Below the pieces are notes generated by a model. It saw only the letters and a list, made by a program, of their open reading frames with translations. It had not been told where the DNA came from and ran no database searches. A program made the translations under genes and the position numbers. A stretch of DNA of 63,708 nt, from the NCBI RefSeq assembly GCF_900095265.1, contig NZ_LT607651.1, positions 1 to 63,708 of the forward strand. Direction: 5' to 3'. How positions within the stretch are numbered: position 1 is the first letter of the stretch; each line of letters starts with the position of its first letter. This DNA is from Janthinobacterium sp. UMAB-56. GTDB lineage: Bacteria > Pseudomonadota > Gammaproteobacteria > Burkholderiales > Burkholderiaceae_D. Positions 7,620 through 16,837 of the stretch are shown here, in pieces.

Positions 7620-8341
7620 CGCAGCACTACCATGGCACGCCCATCACGCCGCGCAAGGTTCTGGGTCAGCTCAGGGGGCGTTCGTTCTGCATATCATTCG
7701 CTCGACCGGATGACGTGGAGTGGTGCCACGAAAATGGGCAAAGCAACATGCTCGACAATTCGGCATTTTCCATCTGGACGGAAAACATGAAGCGCAAGGC
7801 CCGTGGAGAAGCGATTGTCGAGATGGACGGTGCTTTCTGGCAGGGGTTCTACGCCTGGGCCGAACGATGGCTGACCTACAAAACCACCTGGGCAGTTATC
7901 CCGGACGCGATCATGGGCGATGTAAGCGCTAACGACGCCCTCATTGCGCAGTGGCCGCATGGTCAGCGCGGTGCACCGGTTTGGCACATGCATGAGCCAT
8001 TGGACCGCCTCAAGCGCTTGTGTGACGAGTGGGAGCGTGTCTGCATCGGATCGTCAGCACAGTTTCGTGTGGTCGGCGCCGCGAACTGGCATCACCGCAT
8101 GACGGAAGCGATGAACGCGATATGTCAAACCGGCCGTGTGCCGAACTGGCTCCACATGCTGCGCGGAATGAATGCCGCACGTTGGGGCTACCCATTTGCC
8201 AGCGTTGACAGCACCGATATTGCCCGCAACCACAACCGGAAAAACAATCCGCGCGAGATGGCCGAGATATGGGATGGCATTCAATGTTCGCCATTCTGGG
8301 ATCGCAAGTACGTGCAGGCTGACCTGCTGTGTGCCGCATAA
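7616..8341 (+). CDS. phage TIM-barrel protein resembling tRNA-guanine transglycosylase/DpdA
   Basis: A 241-residue protein with ordered blocks: MLDNSAFSIW, WAVIPDAIMGD, PVWHMHEPLDRL, VCIGSS, LHMLRGM and FASVDSTDIARNH. Their spacing and the acidic and serine positions resemble the beta-strand ends of a queuine tRNA-ribosyltransferase-like barrel, the fold used by phage DpdA proteins to insert 7-deazaguanines into DNA. It is shorter than full TGT enzymes, and no 7-deazaguanine biosynthesis gene is present in the window. The assignment comes from motif reading only; base exchange, nucleoside hydrolysis or another activity are all possible. Confidence 0.45.
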   Translation: MTQHYHGTPITPRKVLGQLRGRSFCISFARPDDVEWCHENGQSNMLDNSAFSIWTENMKRKARGEAIVEMDGAFWQGFYAWAERWLTYKTTWAVIPDAIMGDVSANDALIAQWPHGQRGAPVWHMHEPLDRLKRLCDEWERVCIGSSAQFRVVGAANWHHRMTEAMNAICQTGRVPNWLHMLRGMNAARWGYPFASVDSTDIARNHNRKNNPREMAEIWDGIQCSPFWDRKYVQADLLCAA

Positions 8342-8364
8342 GACGATTAAAGCGAAAGAGAAAA

Positions 8365-8733
8365 ATGAACCAATACCAAGAATTCTGCCGACTGCGCGAC
8401 TACCGCCAGCACGGCGCCGAAGTGCCGCAACACACCGAAGCCGAAGCATTCGCGTCGGCGATAGCTGGATATGCGGATCAGCGATACATGGCCTTGGCCG
8501 CGCGGCATGAGTCAGTACTCGATGGCGCAATTCTGATGGCCGAGGAATTTGCCGAAGCGCGCACCCCGAACGAGGGTGGCCATGCATTTCGGAACTATGC
8601 CGAGATCCTGCGCGGATTGAAAAATGAACACGCCCTATTCGCCAGCGTCACAAAAGAACAACACCCTGTCACAACATTGCCAAAAAACAACACCACTATC
8701 GCTGCCAGCACGGCGGCCAGGAGCATTCAATGA
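8365..8733 (+). CDS. phage early protein, unknown function
   Basis: A 122-residue protein preceded by GCGAAAGAG. The first 90 residues are helical (MNQYQEFCRLRDYRQHGAEV...); the C-terminus is threonine/asparagine rich and probably disordered. Its stop overlaps the AlpA-like gene by four bases. No function recognised. Confidence 0.45.
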   Translation: MNQYQEFCRLRDYRQHGAEVPQHTEAEAFASAIAGYADQRYMALAARHESVLDGAILMAEEFAEARTPNEGGHAFRNYAEILRGLKNEHALFASVTKEQHPVTTLPKNNTTIAASTAARSIQ

Positions 8734-9002
8734 ACATGAACGAAACGGAATTCGTCGCCAAACTGGCTGTGGCCATCGATAAACTGCAGCGCCCTGCCAT
8801 TCCGCTGGCGATTGACCTGTGGGACATCGCCACCATCGCGTACTACTTGAAGCGCGAACCGGGAACCGTGCGGGAACGCATGGCGTGCCTGCCAAGCTTC
8901 CCGAAAGCCATCCGGCTGCCAACGTCGAAGGGGCATGCGCAGCCCCTGTATAATGCAAAGGACGTGATCGCCTGGGCCGAATCGTACCGAGAAAAGAATT
9001 AA
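8730..9002 (+). CDS. AlpA/excisionase-like winged-helix protein
   Basis: A 90-residue protein with a MerR/AlpA-like winged helix: a helix-turn-helix (DIATIAYYLKREPGTVRERM) and a wing ending in PLYNAKDVIAWAESYREKN. Such proteins act as excisionases or integrase-gene activators and usually neighbour the attachment site. It is the last prophage gene, 53 bp before the tRNA-like att core. An integrase gene would often follow directly, but none is present. Confidence 0.6.
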   Translation: MNMNETEFVAKLAVAIDKLQRPAIPLAIDLWDIATIAYYLKREPGTVRERMACLPSFPKAIRLPTSKGHAQPLYNAKDVIAWAESYREKN

Positions 9003-9054
9003 TTTCGTTTACGCCAAAATTACGCCAACGCCCCGGAAAGCCGCATTATTCAAC

Positions 9055-9079
9055 AGGTTGAGTTTCCGGCTCCGGGCAC
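9055..9079. other. candidate prophage attachment core (tRNA-Leu 3' end)
   Basis: AGTTTCCGGCTCCGGGCAC (9061-9079), preceded by GGTTG, resembles the T-arm and acceptor 3' strand of a tRNA-Leu gene. The 5' part of a tRNA is not present. It stands between the last phage gene and a strong terminator of the kind that follows tRNA genes. This is the arrangement expected for the duplicated end left when a phage integrates into a tRNA 3' end. Confidence 0.5.
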
Positions 9080-9105
9080 TCAGAACAACAATTGCATCGT
9101 AGTAC

Positions 9106-9151
9106 AAAACCCGCTTTTCTCTATTTTCATAGGGGAAAGCGGGTTTTTTTT
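9106..9151 (+). terminator. rho-independent terminator
   Basis: AAAACCCGCTTTTC and GGGGAAAGCGGGT form a long stem followed by a run of eight T. It probably belongs to the host tRNA unit whose 3' end serves as the attachment site. Confidence 0.8.
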
Positions 9152-9780
9152 CGTCTGTAGAAATCGTAAAAGCGGCATAGGATATTGGAATACTGCCCCA
9201 TTTACCAAAATAGCAGCTCTGGTCAACGATGGCATGATTTGGCGACATCGCCTCATGGTCAAGGGTGTTCGGGTATCCGGCACCTTTCAGGCCACATCTT
9301 ACACCGGCAGAATCTGGATCCCGTGCGTCTTGACGTTCGGCACGTGCATGAACAGATTGCCCCTTGCTGTCGGGCATCGCCTGGCGCAACTTGTCCACGT
9401 TTGCGTTTTGGCGAGGGCTTCCGTCATGTGAGTCGCTCTTGTGGGACTTGCGGCGAAACAGGGTGGCCGCCTCGTTGAGCCAAGCCGAGTGCATCAGGCG
9501 GAGGACGCCGGGGATGTCGATCACTCGAAAACTGCTCCTGAATTGAGATGGCTGCGGCGCAGGATCCACTCGATGCGGGGATGCGCAGCAGATCTGTACC
9601 GTCATCTCGATCATTTCCCGCGCCAGGACTCGCCTGCCCCACTGACGCTTTTACAACAGAGCCCATCCCCCCGCTCCCTACTCCACGACTGCCTACTGAT
9701 ATAATACTTACAATCAAGTAATAGTGAGAAATTTGCGCCTCTAGGCTCCCGCAACCGACTGTGTACCGCTAGCCCAGCCC
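9152..9780. other. intergenic stretch between prophage end and GGDEF gene
   Basis: About 630 bp without a convincing intact gene. The minus strand carries a short degraded coding remnant (see 9299-9426). A TATAAT (9700-9705) lies 75 bp before the next start codon and may be its -10 element, but no convincing -35 is visible. The rest shows nothing recognisable. Confidence 0.5.
9299..9426 (-). pseudogene. possible degraded C-terminal coding remnant
   Basis: Two minus-strand frames join into one plausible sequence: NVDKLRQAMPDSKG in one frame, then NLFMHVPNVKTHGIQILPV and stop in the next. A GGGG run at the junction suggests a one-base insertion. The parent gene was not recognised. It may be the ruined end of a host or mobile gene beside the prophage. 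Confidence 0.25.
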
Positions 9781-12700
9781 ATGAGCTCCCTTTTCGACCA
9801 CGAGATCGTCAAACAGCTGCACAGCGGTGGCCGCTCACGGGTGTACCGCGCCAGGGCCGCCGATGGCACGGCGTTGATCGTCAAGATGCCGAATCAGCAG
9901 CTCCCTTCATTTCAGCAACTGGCACAATTCAAGCGCGAGTATGCGATCGCGCGCCGCTGCCGCCATCCTGGCGTGGCGCATCCGCTGGCACTGCAGCTGC
10001 ACGGCGGACACTGGACGATGATTCAGGAAGATACCGGCGGCGTGGCCCTCGACCAGGTCTTGCGCACGCAGGTGGCGATGCGCAGGATGCCGTCTCAGCC
10101 CGCCTTGGCGCTGGACGATTTTTTCGACATTGCGCTGCAGTTGTGCGCGGCGCTGGAGGAAGTCCATCGTCAGGGTGTGATCCACAAGGACATCAATCCC
10201 TCCAATCTGGTGTGGAATGACGACCTGCGGCTGCTGCAGCTGATCGATTTCGGCATCGCCTGTGAGCTGCCCTACGAAAGCCACGGCATCGTCAATCTCC
10301 AGGCACTCGAAGGCACGCTGCGCTACATGGCGCCGGAGCAGACCGGGCGCATGAACCGGCGGGTCGATTGGCGCGCCGATTTCTATGCGCTCGGCGCCAC
10401 CTTGTACGAATTGCTGGCCGGCCAGGCGCCGTTCGATGCTGGCGACGAGATGGAACTCGTGCATTGCCACATTGCGCGCAGTCCGGACTGGTCACACCCG
10501 GCGCTGGCAAGCTTGCCCGGGCAGCTGCTGCCCATCCTCCAGCGCCTGCTCGAGAAAAATGCCGATCAACGCTATCAGAGCCTGCAAGGCTTGCGCAGCG
10601 ACCTTGAAGCATGCCGCGCGAAAAAGCCGGCGCAGGCGCTCAAGCTGTCCGACCACAACGGCCGCTTCCTTGTGCCACAAACACTGCACGGGCGCGAGGA
10701 TGCCGTCGCCGTGCTGCTGGCGGCATTTGAACGCAGTGCTGCGGGCAGATGCGAGATGCTGCTGGTGGCCGGCCATTCAGGCATCGGCAAGTCGGCGGTC
10801 GTCAACGAGGTGCAAAAACCCATCATCGCCCGGCGTGGCTGCTTCCTGTCCGGAAAATTTGACCAGCTCCAGCGCGACGTGCCGTATGCCTCGCTGATCC
10901 AGGCCTTCCAGGGGCTGGTGCGCCAGTTGCTGGGCCAGCCCGAAGAGACACTGCGCCAGTGGTCCGCAAAACTGCACGCGGCCCTGGGCAGCGGCGTGGG
11001 CGCGATCGTCGAGCTGATTCCCCAACTGGCCTTGATTGTCGGCCCCACCGACGCAATGCCCGCGTCGGCGCCGGAACAGGCCCAGTTGCGCCTGGACCGG
11101 CTGTTCCCCCGCTTCGTCGAAGTATTCGCCTGTGCCGGGCATCCGCTGGTGCTGTTCCTCGACGACCTGCAATGGGCCGATGCGGCCACGCTGCGCATGA
11201 TCGAGCTTCTCATGGTCTCCTGCGACAATAGCTGCATGCTGTTCATCGGGGCGTACCGCGATAACGAAGTGAGCGCCGCGCATCCGCTCATCGCGCTGCG
11301 CGACAAGCTGCTCGCCCGTGAGGTACGCCTGTCGACGCTGTTACTGAGCGCGCTGACGGAGCCGCAGGTTGCGCAAATGGTCTCGGCCACCGTGCGCGTG
11401 GCGGTCCCAGACTGCGCAGCACTGACCAGCATTTGCTACCGCAAGACGGCCGGAAATCCCTTTTTCCTCAACCAGTTCCTCGCCTCGCTCAATGAGACGG
11501 GCCAGCTGCGCTACCGGCCCGCCGACGATTGCTGGGACTGGGACTTGCCGGCCATAGAACAGGCCAAATATACCGACAACGTGGTCGAGGTGCTGCTGGA
11601 AAAAATCCGTCGCCTGCCCACAGTCACGCAGCACCTGCTGCAACTGGCCGCCTCCAGCGGCAACCGCTTCACGCTCGACACGCTTACCCTGGCAGTGGAG
11701 CGCGTGCCCCGGCAAACGCAGCAAGACCTGTGGCCGGCGCTCAAGGCAGGACTGATACAGCCGCTCGACGAACGCTATAAATACGTCAATGGCGACACCG
11801 CTGCGGGTAGCAGCGGCGTCAGTTACCGCTTTCTGCACGACCGGGTGCAGCAGGCAGCCTACCTGGTCGCCGATGCCGCTATGCGCGCGGCCAACCATCT
11901 TCTCATCGGCCGCTTGCTGCTGCGGCATACGGCGCTGCAACGCCAGGACGAGACACTGTTTGACATCGTCGAGCAGCTCAACGCCGGCCGCGCGCTGATT
12001 GCCGATGCGGGCGAGCGCGTGCATCTGGCGACGCTCAATCTCCAGGCCGGCGTCAAGGCACGGCGTTCCGCCGCATTCCAGTCTACCCTGGAGCACATGA
12101 GAATTGGTCTCGACCTGCTGCCGGCACAGGCGTGGATCCTCCACGCCGACCTCTGGCTCGAGCTGCAGCTCGGTGCCGCCGAAGCGGCCTACCTGTGCGG
12201 CCAATTCGAGGCTGCCGAGGCGATCTACCCAATGGTGCGCGCCCGCTCTCTGAGCCCGCTGCAGCAGGTGCGCTGCATTGCCATCCAGGCGCACCAGTAT
12301 CAATTGCAGGGCCGCCTGCTCGACGCCATCGCCGTGCAACGCGACGGCCTGGCGCAGCTGGACATCGACATTCCGCATGAAGTGGCGCACATGAAGGCGC
12401 GCTTCGACGATATTCTCACCGACATCGGGCGGCAGCCTGGCGCGCATGCGCCCGCAACGTTGCTGGCGGCGGACGACATGTGCGAACCGGACGCGGTGGC
12501 CGCGATGCAGATGATGCAGGGCCTGTGGATGGCCAGCTACTACGCCGGCCAGCAGGATCTCAGCGCGCTGATGGTGGTGTCGATGACGCGCCTGTCCATG
12601 CAGCGGGGGAACAGCGATTTCAGCGCTGTCGCTTATGTCGGTTACGCGATGATGCTGGCGTTGTACAGCGGCGATGTTGCGCGCGGCTACGACTTCGGCG

Positions 12701-14823
12701 CGATGGCGATGGCGCTGGCAAGGCGGCGTGCCAATCTGCAGACGCGCACGCTCACGGGCCTGATGTTCGGCGCGCTCAGCAACCACTGGACGCAGCCGCT
12801 GCGCAGCTCCGACGCCCTGTACGAAGAAGCCTTTGGCTGGGCGCTGGAAATCGCCGACTTCGTGCAGGTCGGTGTGGTGGCAGCTGTACGCGCCACCGAC
12901 CGGATCATTCTCGGCGACTACCTGCCGCACCTGCTGCACGATATCGAGCACGACCTGGCGCTGATGCGCGCCAACGGCCAGCAGGCGATGGCCGATTGCT
13001 GTATCGCCGCCGCGATCCAGCCAATCAAGTGCCTGATGGGCCTCCTGCCCCGTCATGATAGCTACGACGATGCCGCCTTCAGCGAGGCTCACTTCCTCGC
13101 ACAGTATGGCGACTCGCAGCTGTACCGCGCCTACTATTTACAAGGAAAGATCCGCAACGCCTACCTGTTCGATGGCGTCGACGCCGAGCTGCTGGCCGGC
13201 CAGCTGGGCATCGTCACCCAGATCATGCGCGGTCAGGCCAAGGTTGCCGAGTGCAGCTTCTACGCCGCGCTGATACTGATCCGTGCCTTGCGGCGCACTC
13301 CCGCGCGCCCCGATGCGGGCGAAGTGCTGACCATGATCGGCACGCTGCAGGCGAGTCTCACCGCGTGGGCCAGGCAAGGCTCGGACAATAGCGCTGCCAA
13401 ACATCTGCTGCTGATGGCCGAAATGGCACGCTACCGCGACGACCTGCAGCTGGCCACGCGCCTTTACCAGCAGGCGATCGACGCCGCCGGCATGGCAGGC
13501 TACGTCAACATGCAAGCGCTGGGCAATGAATTGTGCGGTGAGTACTGGTGCGAGCAGGGACAGTCGCGCGTGGCCGCCGTGTTTATCCGGGACGCCGTCG
13601 CGCATTACGGCCAGTGGGGCGCGGAGGGCAAGGTGGCGCAGCTGCGGGAGCGCCACGCTGCGCTGCTGTCAAGGATGGATGGCCGCAGCACACAGCGGCA
13701 TTCCGTCTCCCACACGCACGGCAGTTCCGCGCTCGACCTGGTGTCGCTGCTGAAGGCGGCACAAATCCTGTCGAACGAAGTCGGCCTGCGCAACGTGCTG
13801 ACACGCCTCATTTCCATCGTCTGCGAAAACGCTGGCGGACAGGTAGCGCGTCTGCTGCTGCTATCGGAAGGCTGCTATCGGCTGGAGGCCGATATCGATG
13901 GCGATGGCATCACGGTCCTGCAAGCGCGCCAGCTCGATCTGAACGCCGCCAGCGACCCTCAATTCCCGCTGTCGCTACTGCGCTACGTCATCCGCACTGG
14001 CGCCGAGGTGATCGAAGACTGCATCACGGACGTCTCGCGCTTTGCCAACGACCCCTATGTGCAGTTGCAGCGGCCGCGTGCCGTCATGTGCCTGCCGATC
14101 CGGCACGGCGGCCAGATCGACGGCATCCTGTACTTCGAGAACCGGCTCGCCGAAGCCTCGTTCACGGAAGAACGCGTCGCGTTCCTGCGCATGCTCGGCG
14201 CACAGGCGATGATCTCGATCTCCAGCGCCAGGCTGCATGACAGCCTCGAACGACACGTTGCCGAGCGCACCGAGCAACTGGAAGACGCCAACCGCAAGCT
14301 GGCGACCCTGTCCATCACCGACGGCCTGACGGGCCTTGCGAACCGGCGCCATTTTGACGATGTGCTGCGCACCGAATGCGCGCGTGCCACGCGCGTCGGC
14401 CGGCCTCTTGCCGTCATCATGCTCGATGTCGACTACTTCAAGCGCTACAACGACCGTCACGGCCATCAGGCCGGCGACGCATGCCTGATCCGTGTCGCGC
14501 ATGCGCTGGCGGCCAGCATGCGGCGCGCGGGCGACCTGACGGCGCGCTATGGCGGCGAAGAGTTTTCGATGGTCCTGCCAAACACCGGCGCAGACGAAGC
14601 GCACCAGATCGGCGAAGCGCTGCGGCGCGCCATCGAAGAAATGGGCATAGCCCACGCAAGCGCGGAAGCGCAACAGGTGACGATCAGCGTCGGCATCGCA
14701 GTCCAGTCGGCACCGGGCGCCGCCGATCCGGACGCCCTGCTGCGCCTGGCCGATGCCGCGCTGTACCACGCCAAGGATGCGGGGCGCAATTGCGTGGTCC
14801 TCAAGGTGCTGCCGCCTGGCTGA
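9781..14823 (+). CDS. multidomain Ser/Thr kinase-AAA ATPase-TPR-like-GAF-GGDEF signalling protein
   Basis: A 1680-residue protein. An N-terminal protein kinase domain (about 1-280) has the Lys in ALIVKMPN, HKDINPSN near 136 and DFGIA near 155, so it looks catalytically complete. An AAA/STAND-type ATPase follows with Walker A GHSGIGKS near 331 and Walker B LFLDDLQWAD near 457. A long helical repeat region, a GAF domain (about 1320-1480), a short coiled linker and a C-terminal diguanylate cyclase with GGEEF near 1590 complete it. RAGD lies five residues before GGEEF, matching the inhibitory I-site. The family usually ends in a histidine kinase; here the output is c-di-GMP synthesis. Confidence 0.9.
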   Translation: MSSLFDHEIVKQLHSGGRSRVYRARAADGTALIVKMPNQQLPSFQQLAQFKREYAIARRCRHPGVAHPLALQLHGGHWTMIQEDTGGVALDQVLRTQVAMRRMPSQPALALDDFFDIALQLCAALEEVHRQGVIHKDINPSNLVWNDDLRLLQLIDFGIACELPYESHGIVNLQALEGTLRYMAPEQTGRMNRRVDWRADFYALGATLYELLAGQAPFDAGDEMELVHCHIARSPDWSHPALASLPGQLLPILQRLLEKNADQRYQSLQGLRSDLEACRAKKPAQALKLSDHNGRFLVPQTLHGREDAVAVLLAAFERSAAGRCEMLLVAGHSGIGKSAVVNEVQKPIIARRGCFLSGKFDQLQRDVPYASLIQAFQGLVRQLLGQPEETLRQWSAKLHAALGSGVGAIVELIPQLALIVGPTDAMPASAPEQAQLRLDRLFPRFVEVFACAGHPLVLFLDDLQWADAATLRMIELLMVSCDNSCMLFIGAYRDNEVSAAHPLIALRDKLLAREVRLSTLLLSALTEPQVAQMVSATVRVAVPDCAALTSICYRKTAGNPFFLNQFLASLNETGQLRYRPADDCWDWDLPAIEQAKYTDNVVEVLLEKIRRLPTVTQHLLQLAASSGNRFTLDTLTLAVERVPRQTQQDLWPALKAGLIQPLDERYKYVNGDTAAGSSGVSYRFLHDRVQQAAYLVADAAMRAANHLLIGRLLLRHTALQRQDETLFDIVEQLNAGRALIADAGERVHLATLNLQAGVKARRSAAFQSTLEHMRIGLDLLPAQAWILHADLWLELQLGAAEAAYLCGQFEAAEAIYPMVRARSLSPLQQVRCIAIQAHQYQLQGRLLDAIAVQRDGLAQLDIDIPHEVAHMKARFDDILTDIGRQPGAHAPATLLAADDMCEPDAVAAMQMMQGLWMASYYAGQQDLSALMVVSMTRLSMQRGNSDFSAVAYVGYAMMLALYSGDVARGYDFGAMAMALARRRANLQTRTLTGLMFGALSNHWTQPLRSSDALYEEAFGWALEIADFVQVGVVAAVRATDRIILGDYLPHLLHDIEHDLALMRANGQQAMADCCIAAAIQPIKCLMGLLPRHDSYDDAAFSEAHFLAQYGDSQLYRAYYLQGKIRNAYLFDGVDAELLAGQLGIVTQIMRGQAKVAECSFYAALILIRALRRTPARPDAGEVLTMIGTLQASLTAWARQGSDNSAAKHLLLMAEMARYRDDLQLATRLYQQAIDAAGMAGYVNMQALGNELCGEYWCEQGQSRVAAVFIRDAVAHYGQWGAEGKVAQLRERHAALLSRMDGRSTQRHSVSHTHGSSALDLVSLLKAAQILSNEVGLRNVLTRLISIVCENAGGQVARLLLLSEGCYRLEADIDGDGITVLQARQLDLNAASDPQFPLSLLRYVIRTGAEVIEDCITDVSRFANDPYVQLQRPRAVMCLPIRHGGQIDGILYFENRLAEASFTEERVAFLRMLGAQAMISISSARLHDSLERHVAERTEQLEDANRKLATLSITDGLTGLANRRHFDDVLRTECARATRVGRPLAVIMLDVDYFKRYNDRHGHQAGDACLIRVAHALAASMRRAGDLTARYGGEEFSMVLPNTGADEAHQIGEALRRAIEEMGIAHASAEAQQVTISVGIAVQSAPGAADPDALLRLADAALYHAKDAGRNCVVLKVLPPG

Positions 14824-14867
14824 GCAGCAGGCGGCGCGCGCCAATTCTCATGGCGCGAGCCGATACC

Positions 14868-16367
14868 TCACTCGCTGCCATGACTATTCTCACGCGCCTG
14901 TTCCCGCGCGTCTTCCCTTGATGAAAGCCCGTTGAAGAACAGGTTGAGCAGCACGGCGACGATGGCGGCCAGCAGGATGCCGCTGTGCAGCAATGGCGAC
15001 AGGGCCTTGGGCATGTGCTGCGCGTATTGCTCGGCCACCAGCGGCAGCATGCCGAAGCCGATCGACAGGGCCACGATGAACAGGTTGTTGCGATTGCTCT
15101 TGTAGTCGACGCCGGCCAGGATGCGGATGCCTGTGGCGGCGACCATTCCGAACATCACCAGCCCGGCCCCGCCCAGCACGAACGCCGGCACCGCTTCGGC
15201 CGTCTGCGCGATCTTAGGAATCACCCCCATGACCAGCAGGATGAGGCCGGCCGCCACACAGACCCAGCGGCTGCGCACGCCCGTCACGCCCACCAGGCCC
15301 ACGTTTTGCGAAAACGAGGTGTACGGGAAGGTATTGAAGATGCCGCCGATCAGGGTGCCCAGGCCATCGACGCGCAAGCCGCGGCTGATATCGGCCTGCG
15401 TGATGCGCTTGTCCGTCATCTCTCCCAGCGCCAGAAACATGCCCAGCGATTCGATCATGACGACGATCATCACCAGGCTCATGGTGACGATGGCGACCAC
15501 GTCAAAGGTCGGCATGCCGAACTGGAACGGCGTGACGATGGCAAAGGCCTTGGCGCTTGCCACCTTGGCGAAATCGGCCTTGCCCAGCGCAAACGACAGG
15601 GCCGTGCCGGCGATGATGCCGATCAACACGGCGATATTCGACAGGAAACCGCGGCCATACTTGGCCACCAACAAGATGACGGCCAGCACGAAGAAAGCGA
15701 TGCCCATATTATCCAGCGCGCCATAGCCGGGGTTGGCAATCGGGGGCACGGGACCGGCCGGCGCAGGCAAGCCAGCCGCCGTGGCGGCAGCGGCCATCTT
15801 GAGGAAGGCGGGATCGGCAATTTGCGCCATGCCAGGCGGCCCGCCCATGGCCCAGTTCACGCCAACACGCATCAGCGACACGCCGATCACGGCGATGATG
15901 CTGCCGGTGACGACGGGCGGGAACAGCGCCAGCAGCCGGCTGATAAAGGGAGCGATCAAGATGGAGACGACGCCGGCGCCGATCACGGCACCAAAGATAC
16001 CGCTGATGCCCAGGGCCGGGTTGTTCGCCATGGCCAGCATGGGACTGACGGCGGCAAAGGTCACGCCCATCATCACGGGCAGGCGAATGCCAAAGTACTT
16101 GCCTATTCCCAGGGACTGGATCAGGGTCACGAGGCCGCAGCAGAACAAATCGGCACTGATCAGCGCCGCCACTTGCTCGGGCGGCAACTTGAGGGCGCGG
16201 CCAACGATCAGCGGCACGGCGATGGCCCCCGCATACATGACCAGCACGTGCTGCAAGCCCAAGGTGAACAGCTTGCCGGCCGGGAGGATTTCATCCACGG
16301 GCGATGGCGCGGCAGGCGCGTTGCCGGAAGCGCTGCGGTGGATGGATTTCAAGCGGGGAGTGGCCAT
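14868..16367 (-). CDS. NCS2-family xanthine/uric acid permease
   Basis: A 499-residue polytopic inner-membrane protein of the nucleobase:cation symporter-2 family. The N-terminal block LQHVLVMYAGAIAVPLIVG and the signature SFSQNVGLVGVTGVRSRW are diagnostic. NTFPYTSFSQNVGL is the form common in uric acid/xanthine carriers rather than uracil carriers. The exact substrate cannot be settled by reading. It runs convergent to the GGDEF gene with only 44 bp between the stops, and its promoter faces the 3' end of the tailocin cluster. The C-terminal tail is acidic and hydrophilic. Confidence 0.85.
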   Translation of the reverse strand: MATPRLKSIHRSASGNAPAAPSPVDEILPAGKLFTLGLQHVLVMYAGAIAVPLIVGRALKLPPEQVAALISADLFCCGLVTLIQSLGIGKYFGIRLPVMMGVTFAAVSPMLAMANNPALGISGIFGAVIGAGVVSILIAPFISRLLALFPPVVTGSIIAVIGVSLMRVGVNWAMGGPPGMAQIADPAFLKMAAAATAAGLPAPAGPVPPIANPGYGALDNMGIAFFVLAVILLVAKYGRGFLSNIAVLIGIIAGTALSFALGKADFAKVASAKAFAIVTPFQFGMPTFDVVAIVTMSLVMIVVMIESLGMFLALGEMTDKRITQADISRGLRVDGLGTLIGGIFNTFPYTSFSQNVGLVGVTGVRSRWVCVAAGLILLVMGVIPKIAQTAEAVPAFVLGGAGLVMFGMVAATGIRILAGVDYKSNRNNLFIVALSIGFGMLPLVAEQYAQHMPKALSPLLHSGILLAAIVAVLLNLFFNGLSSREDAREQARENSHGSE

Positions 16368-16837
16368 TTACGCTCCATTTCCTGGGTTACCGCGGCCCGG
16401 ATGGGCGCAGGTGTAAGGGAAAAGCAAGAGAGAAACGGGACAGCAGGAACACACTAGCGGTGGATGATGCATGCGAAGCTCCTTGGAATCGGGAAATACC
16501 CAAGACTAGCCATGCATGCATCGTGCCAGGTAGATTGTATACAGAAATTGTGCCGAAAATCACCAAATATCGGCCAATTTGACGGCAAATGCACCGTTTT
16601 CTCGCATGCAGCCCCGCGCATGCACCAGAAGGCGGCAAGCTGCGGCAGCGCTGGCAGGCCGCTGAGACTGGTCACGGCCGCTCAATCGCACCGCTCAAAA
16701 CCTGGCGGCTTGCGATGCTCACCGCTTCGGCTGCCCCATACTGCGTACAGCTGCACTTCACGGGCCAATGGGGACGCCTAGACTTCCTTCCGCCCGCTCA
16801 CGTTTTGCTAAGCATTGCTAACCTTTGTTAGTCGCGT
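16368..16837. other. intergenic region between permease promoter and tailocin 3' end
   Basis: About 470 bp holding the leader of the permease gene. It contains a TGTATACA palindrome (16536-16543) of the type bound by GntR-family regulators, several GCATGC/ATGCATGC palindromes, and near 16809-16835 the repeated GCTAA units and a CTAAC-AAAG-GTTAG hairpin just after the last spanin gene. No gene was found. Confidence 0.5.
16536..16543. promoter_or_regulatory. TGTATACA palindrome upstream of purine permease
   Basis: The 8-bp palindrome is set in ATTGTATACAGA, about 170 bp upstream of the permease start. Sites with this core are used by GntR-type repressors, some of which control purine catabolism genes. 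This is a suggestion only; no cognate regulator is in the window. Confidence 0.25.

Larger units (their letters stand above)
1..9079. mobile_element. P2-like prophage, regulatory/replication end (incomplete in window)
   Basis: Late-control D fragment, CI-type repressor, Ogr-type zinc finger, gpA replication endonuclease and an AlpA-like gene occur together, which is the regulatory half of a P2-like (Peduovirus-type) phage. The structural genes would lie to the left, outside the window. The right end is placed at a tRNA-Leu 3'-end-like core followed by a terminator. No tyrosine recombinase is visible, so the integrase is either at the left end or lost. Confidence 0.8.

Noticed and set aside
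9055..9079. Complete tRNA-Leu gene at the prophage end
   Set aside because: Only the 3' T-arm/acceptor-like part is present; no anticodon stem or 5' acceptor strand precedes it.
11341..13092. Long minus-strand frame (583 codons) inside the GGDEF gene
   Set aside because: Antisense shadow; the plus strand encodes recognisable ATPase and helical repeat regions there.
14985..16457. Long plus-strand frame (490 codons) over the permease gene
   Set aside because: It is rich in His, Gln, Asp and Gly with no domain pattern, the usual antisense shadow of a high-GC membrane protein gene.
16368..16837. Purine or xanthine riboswitch in the permease leader
   Set aside because: I could not find a convincing conserved core or aptamer helices; only palindromes and short hairpins are visible.
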